From NCBI RefSeq assembly GCF_949628265.1, contig NC_088787.1, positions 31,980,844 through 32,044,843 of the forward strand: a DNA stretch of 64,000 nt, given 5' to 3'. Position 1 is the stretch's first letter, and every line of letters begins with the position of its first letter. Made by a program: the position numbers and the translations under genes. The notes under the pieces are model-generated. The model did not search any database. It was not told the DNA's origin and saw only the letters and a list, made by a program, of their open reading frames with translations. Below, one piece after another: positions 10,355-20,025 of this stretch. The stretch comes from Cloeon dipterum. Lineage: Eukaryota > Arthropoda > Insecta > Ephemeroptera > Baetidae.

Positions 10355-10907
10355 ATTGAAATCTGCTACATCTTTGGGTTCAAATAATGAAATAAAAAAA
10401 TATTACGATTTTCCCTCCCGTCTATATTTTGGTTTCAATTTAAAATGTAAGATTGCTATTATTTGTCTCAAGAAATATCAAGCGGGCTCATTGTTTCGCC
10501 GCTTTATGTAGAATCACGCGTTGATTAGATTATAAGAGTTGCACATCGCACGCAGTGATCGATTTAGGATCAAAAAAGGTCACGATATTGCTTTGTCTCC
10601 TGGAATTATTTTTTACTTTTGCGGATAAAAATCACGACTTGCTACAGTTTCCGATTGGTGCGATTATTTATTTATTTTTTTGTCATTGATTCAAAATAAG
10701 AAAATTTATACACAACACTTTTAATTTACAATATTACTACTTGAATTAATTTTTGAGTCGATGCACAATGCACGCAATGGTGCGGTCAGCATCATTCAGC
10801 GGACAATAGGGGAAGCCGAGGTTGCACGAGTTGGCATCTGATTAGATTATCAGAGTTGTTCACTGCCGTTGCGCGGACCTTGGTGGTCACATTTCGAGCT
10901 GAGAAGA
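10355..10907. other. Intergenic with repeated promoter-like motif
   Basis: Holds the 3' end of AIRWF gene 2. GATTAGATTAT(A/C)AGAGTTG occurs twice, near 10524 and 10843, each followed by CAC-rich sequence; the second lies just before the protease-homologue start. The first copy carries TATAAG and a CAGTG about 25 nt later, so it may be an alternative or relic promoter. Confidence 0.4.
10843..10870 (+). promoter_or_regulatory. Putative GATA-type promoter element of SPH1
   Basis: GATTAGATTATCAG contains an inverted GATA motif (CTGATAA), followed by TTGTTCACTGC, an Inr-like TCACTG. The SPH2 promoter has GTGATAAGATTAG and CTCACTGCGC near 12301-12322. Shared GATA plus TCACTGC points to common control; insect fat-body and haemocyte genes are often GATA-driven. 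Confidence 0.35.
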
Positions 10908-12004
10908 ATGAGGCGTAGCATTTTACTCACTCTCTTGGCGATTTTTGCGGGAATACAACAGTCGCAGGGTGGCCTCGTTTCGTCGCTTGACCAACTTTTT
11001 TTAGAAACTAGTGAAAATGAGAAAATTGAAATCATCGACCATCCGTATCAGGCGAGTTGTTTTTTTTATCGCTTTGCACACGAGGCTATATATAATTTTC
11101 AATTTTAGGTGTCGATCCACTATAGTTTTTACGGACATATCTGTGGTGGAGCAATCCTATCAGAAAGATGGGTCGTGACTGCAGCGCGTTGCGTTTGGCA
11201 GTGAGACTTATGAGTGTAATTTACACTGCTTAACACAATTAATCCAAATAACAGAAAATCAGTGGGACGGTTCATCGTAATGGCTGGCTCAGTTGCACTA
11301 GACGATAGCACAAACAGTACGTTGAATCTAGTCGATAGAATTGTAATACATCCGGAATTTGACGGATCACGGCTGCCCGAGAGGGACATCGCCCTGATTA
11401 GGGTAAAAATTAATTGTAGTTTAATTCGATAAAATCCAATCAATATTTTCATTTTCAGTTAGCGAACAGCTTAATTTTCGATAGCAGGATCAATGCCATA
11501 GCCATTCCTGAGCAGGGCTACACACCTGAAAGGGTTTTGGGGTGCACAATGGCTGGATGGGGAGCTGAAAGCTACCTCGGCGATATCCCACTGGACATGA
11601 GAGTGCAGAAATTGCGCACACACGATTTTGCCCTGTGCAACAACTCGTACAGCATTTTAAGTGTGTCTCTGCCTGAAGAAACTCAATGTGCTATAAGACC
11701 TATTCTGGGAACCTCTGTTCCCTGCACGGTATTTCATTTAAAGGTGTGTAAATATTTTAAAATTAATTGTATGTTTTGAAAGGGTGAATGGGGAGGCCCC
11801 CTTGTTTGCACGAGGGACGCTGCTGAAGGCCCAGTGCTGCTTGGTCTCGCTTCAGGAGATCCAATTCCTTGCGGATTCACAATTTTCAATATTGAGCTAT
11901 TTTCCCTTCCTTACATGTTCACCAGAATCAGCAGCTTTACGGACTGGATTTATCAGACAATACAAGAGCCTGCTGAGGCTGAGGCATCAATGTTTCAAAA
12001 ATGA
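10908..12004 (+). CDS. Secreted serine-protease homologue 1 (catalytically dead)
   Basis: Five exons: 10908-11051, 11109-11200, 11255-11402, 11459-11728 and 11783-12004; 291 aa. Signal peptide MRRSILLTLLAIFAG..., then a short pro-region leading straight into DHPYQVSI, and a chymotrypsin-fold domain (HICGGAIL, MAGWGAE, TRISSFTDWI). The catalytic triad is broken: TAAHC is TAARC (His to Arg75), DIAL is kept (Asp123), and GDSGGP is GEWGGP (Ser to Trp221). The R/IVGG activation site is missing, so no zymogen cleavage is expected. Such proteins act in insect haemolymph as cofactors or binding proteins, e.g. in melanisation; the role here is inferred. Intron 1 has a GC donor (CAG|GCGAGT). Tandem paralogue of the gene at 12376 with all intron phases conserved. 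Confidence 0.9.
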
Positions 12005-12375
12005 AAACAATTAATTCATCAAACCAGAGATATTATATATGGTGGGATCACAGTCAATGTCTTAATTTAATAATTATTGCAAAGTGAGGAATGTGTGTGC
12101 TCATATTATATAAAAAAGTAGGACATAAAAAACTTATTATTGTTTCTAAATTAAACCTTACCATATCTCATCTAATTATTTTTCACCATCAGTGATTTTT
12201 TAAATCAACGGAAAGTGTGTTTTGCAATAATGTGCTAACTACCAAACTAATTTTGCAAGTGAGGTAATAAACACGCGGTTTGCTAGAGGAAGAATCTGAT
12301 AGTGATAAGATTAGCTCACTGCGCGGTGCGTCATGATTGCACACTTGCGATCATATTGGTTTGAGAGCAAGAAAA
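12005..12375. other. Intergenic between the two protease homologues
   Basis: 3' UTR of SPH1 and promoter of SPH2. A GATAAG motif lies at about 12304-12309 and CTCACTGCGCGG just after it. No ORF. Confidence 0.45.
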
Positions 12376-13448
12376 ATGAAACACGCGATTTTATTTTGTC
12401 TCTTGGCATTTTTTGCTGAAAAATCGCAGGGGGTCTGTGAGATTCCATTTGTGGAGAATCTTTACTCTAATAATTTCGGTAGTGAAAGGCTTGCAATCAG
12501 CGACTATCCTTATCAAGTGAGTAATAATTGAGACCTGAACGTGACCTGAAAAATTCTAATTTTCGTGCTAGGTGTCGATACATTATAGTTTCTACGGACA
12601 CATATGCGGAGGAGCGATTCTCTCTGAAAGATGGATCGTGACCTCCGCGCGATGCGTTTGGCAGTAAGGTTTGATTTCCGTCAAGGAGTTACGTAATTAA
12701 ATCTAAATTAACAAACAGAAAATCTGTCGAAGAGTTCGTCATAATGGCTGGCTCAGTGGCATTAGATGATACAAGCAGTCGAACCCTTGCATGGCCGGAA
12801 AGGATAGAAATTCATCCCGAGTATGACGGCTCGAGACTTCCTGAGAAGGATATTGCTCTATTAAAGGTATAACTCAAATATTCGTCAGAAAAATTGATAA
12901 AATTTGTGATTTCAGTTGAATGCAAGTTTGCCATTCAGTGACAGCATCAACGCAATAGCAATTCCTGAGCAGGATTCGTTGCTAGGAACGGGTGTCCCGT
13001 GCAAAATGGCTGGTTGGGGTGCCGAGGAGCACAATGGGGACATTCCTCTCGACCTGAGACTACTCAGATTCGTCACTCTTGACTTTGAGACGTGCCAAAA
13101 TGTGAGCAGCGTGTTATTCAGTCTGCCAGAAGAAACCATGTGTGCCATAGCAACAGATTTGACGGGAGATGCAGTTCCTTGCAGTGTAATTCATTTGATA
13201 ATTTAATAATAATTAAATATCAAACTGAATTTAATTTTCAGGGTGAGTGGGGCAGTCCTCTTACACGGGCCACTGGCGGTGGGCAGCAGTTGATTGGCCT
13301 CGCCTCTCGTGATCCAATCTCCTGTGCATTTGATCACGTAATGGTTAGAAATTGTTCGCTCTCTCTTCTCAGCATGTTTACCAGAGTCAGCAACTTTTCT
13401 GACTGGATCGAAACGACAATAAATGAGCCTGCAACCTTGTTGGCTTGA
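12376..13448 (+). CDS. Secreted serine-protease homologue 2 (catalytically dead)
   Basis: Five exons: 12376-12516, 12572-12663, 12719-12866, 12916-13185 and 13242-13448; 285 aa. The start ATG opens a signal peptide (MKHAILFCLLAFFAEKSQG). Exons and phases match SPH1 exactly. The triad reads TSARC (His to Arg74), DIALLK (Asp122 kept) and GEWGSP (Ser to Trp220), so both paralogues lost the same two catalytic residues in the same way. The activation motif is again replaced by a sequence ending DYPYQVSI. Intron 1 here has a normal GT donor (CAA|GTGAGT), unlike SPH1. Predicted secreted, non-proteolytic, with a binding or regulatory role. Confidence 0.9.
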
Positions 13449-13645
13449 TTTAAATGTTTGAATTCTGATTCCATACCGACCCCAAATCAAAACTCTTGTC
13501 GCTAGCCAAATGCTGGGGCATGTATACACTGTGTTGCGTAGCAGAAAGGACAAAAAAATTAATAGAACTGACATCTGTTTCGTGACGCATCACATTTATT
13601 AGGCTGGACAAAAAAATTCTTCTTAAGAGGAGCAGTTGCTCCAAA

Positions 13646-15903
13646 ATGATACCTCACACTGGTTGTTTCCCAACGTTGGTGGTCATTCTGGCGTTTTTGA
13701 CCGTGTTTGATGGACACGCAGAGGTTCAAAACAAGTCGAGTGGACCGAGGGAAGACTCGGCCGGCGTGAGAAACGGGAGCCAAGTGAGGAGTCCGTTGTC
13801 AGTAAGTGCTCATACTGTAAAAACGCAAGAGAAATCTTTGTTCAAATTTTTTTGCGGCGTAAAAAAGTCTGTGAAACAATTCAACTAGAGGAAGAGAGAA
13901 CATCGGACAAAATTTTAAGTTCCACGTATCTTTCAATCCAAAATTTGGTTTTTTTCGCTTCCAAAGATGAAAATTTGCCTATGGAATTAATGAATGATTC
14001 GCTAAAACAGTGATAAGATTTCCATAAACTTTACATTTTTTTTAATCTGCTCAATGAGACGACAAATAATATGTTTGGATTTGCCTAGACACCAAATCAT
14101 CCCCTCAATGATTGCAGATAGAATTAGGGTCCAGTGAAGGCCCGCAGGAGGACTGCCTTCGCACGAGTCGCACGATGATTGGCGTGTTGTCCAGCCTGCA
14201 ACGCCTGAGCGACCGGCTGACGGCCATCCAGACGCTGAGCCAGGAGCAGTCCCGCCGATTCGAGACCCTGGACTACCGGCTGACCAGATTGGAGGTGCAG
14301 GAGCAGGAGCGGGCCGAGTCCCTGCGCAAGTCGGTGTCCGAGGTGTCCAAGAACATGCAACAGGCCACCTGGCAGAATGGACAAATCGTGTCCACCTTGG
14401 AGACCATCAGACAGGGGCAGGACGAGCACAAACACGCGATTTCGGTGCTGGCCGCCAACCCACCGGGTGAATAGTGTAATTTGCTGCTATGGAAGAATCA
14501 AATTTTTGTCCTTTAAAGAGACCAAAGTCAGCGTCAAGGGAGGAGGAGAGATTCTGCACAAGATCCAATCTTTGTCCAACGCCGTCCAGGGCACCAAGGC
14601 CACGATTGCGTCGATCAATGAGAAATCTGCGACTGTAGGAAAAGATTTAGCGGCCTTGACTAATTTGACAAGGTATTACAACATTTAAAAATCTAACAAT
14701 TGATCTAAAATTCACGCCTCTAGAAATCTACAGAGTGCGCAATCTAATCTGCTAACCAGACAAGCCTTCGCCTCGTCAATCATTGAACTGAAGCAAGTTA
14801 ATCCAGGTTCAATTCCCCAAAAAGCCCAGTCAGGTAACGGCCGTAATTTAATGCAAAATTGGAAAAGCCAAATAAATATACGCAAATCTAGGTGAACCTT
14901 TGCCGAAAGACTGCGATGCTATTATGAAAGAGGGGAAATTCACGAAGTCTGGGATCTATAAAATCCAACCAAATCGCATGTTAGGACCATTTTTCGTTTT
15001 TTGCGAGCTCGCTGACCGTGGTGGTGGATGGACGGTGGGTGCGATTAGTACATATTTCCCAATATATAATGGTCCTCCATTATCAGGTGATTCAGAACAG
15101 ATACGAAGGCGCCGTTAACTTTTACAAGGACTGGCTGGATTACAAATATGGATTTGGAAACATTGGCGGCGAGTTCTGGCTCGGTTTGGAGAAAATGCAT
15201 CTGTTAACAACAGATAAGGTGATGATCCAACATGCACTTTTTACAATTACCGCAATTAAAAAAATAATAAACTCATATCCTTAGGTTAACGAACTAGTAA
15301 TTGAATTGGAGGATTTCGATCACCAAAAGGTGTATGCGTATTACTCGGCTTTCGCGGTAGGCTCTGAGGTGGAAGGGTACTCGTTAACTTTCCTCGCTGG
15401 TTATGATGGAGACGCAGGCAAGAAAACTAAAATAATATTGTAGAAAAAAAAAAACAAAAAAATGACCGATTCTTTCTAGGGGACTCTCTCAGCTATCACG
15501 CCGGCATGAAATTCTCGACAAGAGATTTTGATAACGACCAGTGGCCTGACGGAAACTGTGCTACGACCCACAGTGGTGCCTGGTGGTACAATGGATGCGA
15601 TACGAGGTCTTGAATTTTAGATCGAATTATCATTGGCTCTATCGTAAAAATTCCAGCAATCTCAATGGAATGTATTTAAACGGCGATTTGCCTGAGATCC
15701 ACGAGTACAAGGGTATGTACTGGTACGACTGGCATGGACCAACTTACTCTCTTATGAGCACAAGAATGATGATCAGACCAAGAACAGACGCGGCGGATGG
15801 GTTGGATTCACAAAAGAAAAACTCCACAACGAGCAACAATAATTCTAAAACGAAATTGACCGACAGGCAGAAGGCCGAGCCTGGTTTAAAAAGAGCTGGA
15901 TAA
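13646..15903 (+). CDS. Secreted coiled-coil fibrinogen-related protein (FREP / techylectin-like)
   Basis: Nine exons: 13646-13801, 14118-14466, 14519-14672, 14724-14833, 14892-15034, 15087-15218, 15285-15417, 15480-15606 and 15657-15903; 516 aa. Signal peptide ([14 protein letters not shown]), a heptad-rich coiled coil at about residues 70-240 ([17 protein letters not shown]..., many E/Q/R), then a fibrinogen C-terminal domain at about 264-476: DC..I...[53 protein letters not shown] (calcium loop), [20 protein letters not shown] 40-residue basic, Asn/Ser-rich tail follows. FREPs are oligomeric lectins of arthropod haemolymph that bind acetylated sugars or microbes; the role is inferred. Intron 7 has a GC donor (GCAG|GCAAGA). 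AATAAA at 15973-15978. Confidence 0.92.
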
Positions 15904-16328
15904 AATTGCCAAAATGATTAAAGCGTTGTAGAGGATATTGCAATATTTGAAGTACGCAGTTTTTGGAAGAGAAATAAATAAAAATAATCACGTCATTGAA
16001 CGTCATTAATTTATATATCTGACGTCAACCTGCGCAATTCTTGACTCAAAAAAAAACAAAAATCCTTGGAATGAAGATCAATTTGATGAATTTATGATAT
16101 TGTTTTTGTCTTGATGATTTGTTCTTCATAGCACGTTATCCCATTATGTCTACATTATGCGGGAATCGACGTCGGAATGACGATAAAGACGTTTAAAGAA
16201 CTACGTCCTTTAATTGTAAGAGATAAAAGTAATAAAATTAAGTAAACATCGATCAGTTTTGCAATCTATAAATAATAAAGCGTTTGATCACGATTGCCAA
16301 GTTGCATTTTGGGGCTCAAGCGAGACAC
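15904..16328. other. Intergenic, FREP to AIRWF gene 3
   Basis: 3' UTR of the FREP gene and a probable promoter with TATAAATA at 16267-16274, about 55 nt before the next start codon. Nothing else seen. Confidence 0.45.
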
Positions 16329-17206
16329 ATGGATCATTTTTCGCTCTTCGTTGCTGTAGCAGCAATTTTCGCCGCAACAGATGTGGTGCAAGGGACGCTG
16401 TACGACATGCAAGAAGGCATACCTCAATGGATAGTGACGCCTTGCAGAACAGGAAATAGGCTTGGAGCATGGATCGAAGACGCCGCCGCAAATTACCAGA
16501 TGACTGAAGGTGGGAAGGTGGTGGTCTCACAGAAGAACAAGGAATCTTGCATGCGAGCCCCTGCTCAAGTGATTCAGCAAGACTATAAACTAACGATCAG
16601 AATATTTGTCTCGCGAGAGGGTTATAATCCTGGCAGGAAAGATGTCCTCGTAGTTAGATTCGTGGAGGAAGGAAACGGCATTGTGCATGACGTTGACATC
16701 AACCAAGATTTGTTTGTCATCGGCTGGCAAACAGTAACGTTTAACCACCCAAGTTTGAGTTTTGGGTCTAAAGCCTATTCGGTGAGTTTTCTCTAATTTG
16801 CTGGCGTCGATATAAAAAAATCATATTTCAGGCTGAAGTTGCGTCAGTGAATACAGGACAGGCCTACACTGCAATAAGATGGTTCAGTATTGGCAGTGAA
16901 GGCCTATCGCCTACCACTACTACGATTGCCACTGAATCGACAACTTGGGAATATCCCACGACCGAAATTGAAACTACTACCACTGCTGAAGACACCACCG
17001 TGGATCCTGAAACAACCTCCTGGACGAATCCCTCGACTGTTAATGCAACACAACCTACAGAAGCCACCACTCTGTTTGAGGAAGAAACAACAAGAGATTC
17101 GTCAGATTTTCCCACAACACCAACTCCATTGACCTCTACCACAACGGATGCTACAACAACTAGAAGGGTGGGCTGTCGTAGTAGCTGGCATCGCAAGAAA
17201 AATTAA
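16329..17206 (+). CDS. Secreted AIRWF-family protein 3 with Thr-rich mucin-like tail
   Basis: Two exons, 16329-16781 and 16832-17206 (TATTCG|GTGAGT ... TTTCAG|GCTGAA, phase 0), 275 aa. Signal peptide MDHFSLFVAVAAIFAAT..., mature start TLYDMQEGIP. The domain keeps the two family cysteines (TPCR, SCMRAP) and ends YTAIRWFSI. It is followed at about 176-262 by a Thr/Pro/Glu-rich, mucin-like stretch (PTTTTIATEST, TTTTAEDTT), probably O-glycosylated, and a short basic end (RRVGCRSSWHRKKN). No membrane segment is in frame, but another frame over the last codons reads a short hydrophobic run (GWAVVVAGIA), which may be the remnant of an anchor. Pairs with the paralogue at 18774. Extracellular; function unknown. 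Confidence 0.8.
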
Positions 17207-18773
17207 ATAAATATATGCTAATGCTTGAGCCTCTCATTGACAGAATTAATTTAAGTACATTATTCTCGTTGGAATTCAACTACCATCAAAGGTTGAGAGA
17301 TTGTATTATCCATTTTTTGCCTACACCAGACAATATTGTAGCAAATAAAATTGAAAGGTATTTTTAGAGATAAAAAGTGATATACATACTTGCTTGTTCA
17401 ATTCAATCCAGTTTTATTCCTCCAAATAAGTCATGACACCAATATTTAAATTGATTTTAGCTTAATATCAATCATGTGCAATGAATTAGTCTTTTGTGCC
17501 ATTTGATTTTTCTGGCAAATAATGTCAATAAAATTACGAAGAACATTGAATGATAATGATAATATGTAAAAAGTTGTAACACATGCCAATATCGCCAATG
17601 AGTGCAACGTCAAAATCAAACGTTTGAATTGAAGGAAATAATCTGAATAAAAGTAAAAAAGAAAAGCCATAAACGTTTTTATTTAATTAGTAGAGTGAAG
17701 AGCTTCTATAGTAGCTATCTCCAGAGGATTATGAGCCCTGCTGATAAGGCAGAAGACATGAAACCCAGTCCGTAAAATTCACACGGCAGGAACAGGAAGT
17801 AAACTTGCTGCAAGTTTAAAAGAATCAAGAGTCAATTAAATAATTGGACACCTAATCTTTAGAAAAAAAAACTTGTAAAAGTGATTGTAAAGAATTCATT
17901 TAAAACAATCCTCGTTACCTATAGATTAACTAAGGCATATCATGGCTTATATAAAGTCAATATAAAAACATCGAAAAAGCTTAAATTTGAGGACTTTATA
18001 AGTATTATGAAACGTTAAGTGTCCAAACAAAATCAAGAGTAAAAAAGAGGAAGAAATAGTAAAATTTTACGAACTATTGTTTTATATGCAATAAAACTAG
18101 GATGGGGATTAGCGAACAGTTTGCTGAGCAGTAAAAAAGACGTAACATAAATATCATCACGCAATATCATACATAGCGTCTCGCAACAATACGGCTAGCA
18201 TTTAGGAATGTATATTGCCCACTATAAAAAAATGAAATTCGTTTATAGAGGCGATTGGACTGTCTTGAACTTGAACGAGAAAAGGTTGAAGAGTGTGAAG
18301 TGAGTCCTCGATCATTTAATTACTTCAATCAACTGTATGTCAAATTAAAACTGCAATAATTGTATGATGTCATGCTTTTAAAAATTTCATTCTAAATTCT
18401 TCTCATTCCTTTCAATAACAAAACTTATCTTACAGGTGACGAGATACAGGAAGAAATATTAATGAACAATTGCTTATGATAAGCTAATCCTAAGTCCCGG
18501 ATTCCTACAAATGCAGCGCAATCTATGACGCCAAAGCGTGTTTTGATTCCATAGAAGAAACTTCGCAGTTAAATTTTATTTCCTCAATCCACTCCACCGG
18601 GGCAATAGAAGAGAATATAGATCGAAGGAACGGGTTAGCGGATTTTTGTCGGAAAGTGCGTCACAAAATCATGAGATAAGAGTAATCCAAACAGAACAAA
18701 ACAAGATTCTTTGCCGGTATAAATTGTTTAGCATCAACCCCAAATCAGTCAGTCTTGGTTATCTCATTCAAAG
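17207..18773. other. Intergenic, AIRWF genes 3 and 4
   Basis: AT-rich. An exon-like minus-strand piece at about 17747-17818 (acceptor TTGCAG, hydrophobic codons, stop) has no partner exon that I could join and is not called. Otherwise only promoter elements at the right end. Confidence 0.45.
18718..18749 (+). promoter_or_regulatory. Core promoter of AIRWF gene 4 (TATA plus Inr)
   Basis: TATAAAT at 18718-18724 and TCAGT at 18745-18749. Taking the A of TCAGT as +1 puts TATA at -29, the textbook arthropod arrangement, with a 27-nt leader to the ATG at 18774. Confidence 0.6.
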
Positions 18774-19874
18774 ATGATGCTCCCACTTTTCATCGCAGCG
18801 GCTATCACAGTCGCAGGGACAGGTGCGCAACAGGGGGTTTTCTACGACATGCAGGCAGGAATCCCTTCAGGAATAGAAACCAAATGCGATGGAACCTCAT
18901 TCTTGGGCTCCTGGAGAGAAGACGAGGCAGCTAATCATCAGCTTACAGAAGGCGGTAAAGTGGCTGTTTCACAGAGAGGGGTGATCTCTTGTATGCGAGC
19001 CCCAGTCATGGAAATCCAAAGTGATTACAAGTTCACAATTCAGCTTTTCGTGTCAGAAAATGGGAACATAAATGCTAAGGATATGATACTACAAGTCTTC
19101 TTTGTTGAGGAAGGAACTTCAGTATTTAAAATGTTGACTATCTTTCGAAGCGACATAAAAACAGGCTGGCACAATATTACTAAGAACATGCCACCTAGAA
19201 TGGATTTTTCCAAAAACCATCAGGTAGGTACTTAGCATGATTCCGTCTACTTCATTTAAAAGCTGATTTTTGCCCAACAGATCGAAATTACGTCTTCCGA
19301 TTTGATCAACTATGTTGCAATTCGATGGTTTGGAATATCTAACGAGGAGCTTCCACCGCCAACAACGACCACTCCTGCTGCAGAACCAGAAACGTCCGTT
19401 AATACCACTCCTGCTGCAGAAACGTCCGTTGATACCACCTCAGAAGCAATCACTACCACAACTGCTGGTGAAGACCAATCGACATCCTCCCCTACTGAAC
19501 TGATTACAACAACGACTGTTCAAGCACAAACAGAGTTGTCGACCACGAGCAGAGAGCCCATCACGGATACAACTCCGAAACCCCCAGCGCAGGTGGTTTC
19601 GGTCTTTCCAGAGCTTTGGAGCACCCTCTTGGGAATTGCAATCGGAATCATAGCAATGTGCGTGCTCTTCTTCGTGGCGACCTGCTGTCGATTGTGCTTG
19701 TTCGGCAAGAGAACAGGTCGCCAAAGGATCGATTCAGGATTCAGACTGCCGAGGCTTCACGTTGTTTCCACGCCAAGCCAGAAAAGTATTACAGGGTCAA
19801 TTGACACACACTCGTCGGCCAGCACCGCTGACCCGTTTTGGGTGAAAAGCAAGGCTTGGTCGCACATCCCGTAA
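18774..19874 (+). CDS. Membrane-anchored AIRWF-family protein 4 with Thr-rich stalk
   Basis: Two exons, 18774-19223 and 19281-19874 (CATCAG|GTAGGT ... AACAG|ATCGAA, phase 0), 347 aa. Signal peptide (LFIAAAITVAGTGAQ), mature start GVFYDMQAGIP; family domain to about residue 170 with cysteines in TKCDG and SCMRAP, one NIT site, and the ending NYVAIRWFGISNEELPP. Residues about 177-250 are a Thr/Ser/Pro-rich stalk with a duplicated PAAE.ETSV.TT unit. A transmembrane helix follows at about 262-285 (LLGIAIGIIAMCVLFFVATC), then CCRLC (possible palmitoylation) and a 60-residue basic, Ser-rich cytoplasmic tail. Type I surface protein, perhaps a receptor or adhesion molecule. Converges on Elp1 with about 150 bp between stops. 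Confidence 0.82.
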
Positions 19875-20025
19875 ATTAGAGTGAGTTGTTGTGTAACGCC
19901 AAATTTAATCTGAGATTTACCCATTTTTGATAAGACTGACCCTTCCCAATATCACATATCGGTATGTACAAAATAGTAATTAAAATTTGTAATCAGATCT
20001 AAAAGTATTATTGTTTCACCTACCT

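Noticed and set aside
16864-17196. ORFs antisense and out of frame to the Thr-rich exon
   Set aside because: Shadows of the ACA/ACC-rich coding sequence of AIRWF gene 3.
17747-17818. Minus-strand exon-like piece with acceptor and hydrophobic codons (YFLFLPCEFYGLGFMSSAL)
   Set aside because: I first joined it to the exon at 20026-20090 in another frame, but that exon is clearly the last Elp1 exon ([14 protein letters not shown], stop). No other partner exon was found.
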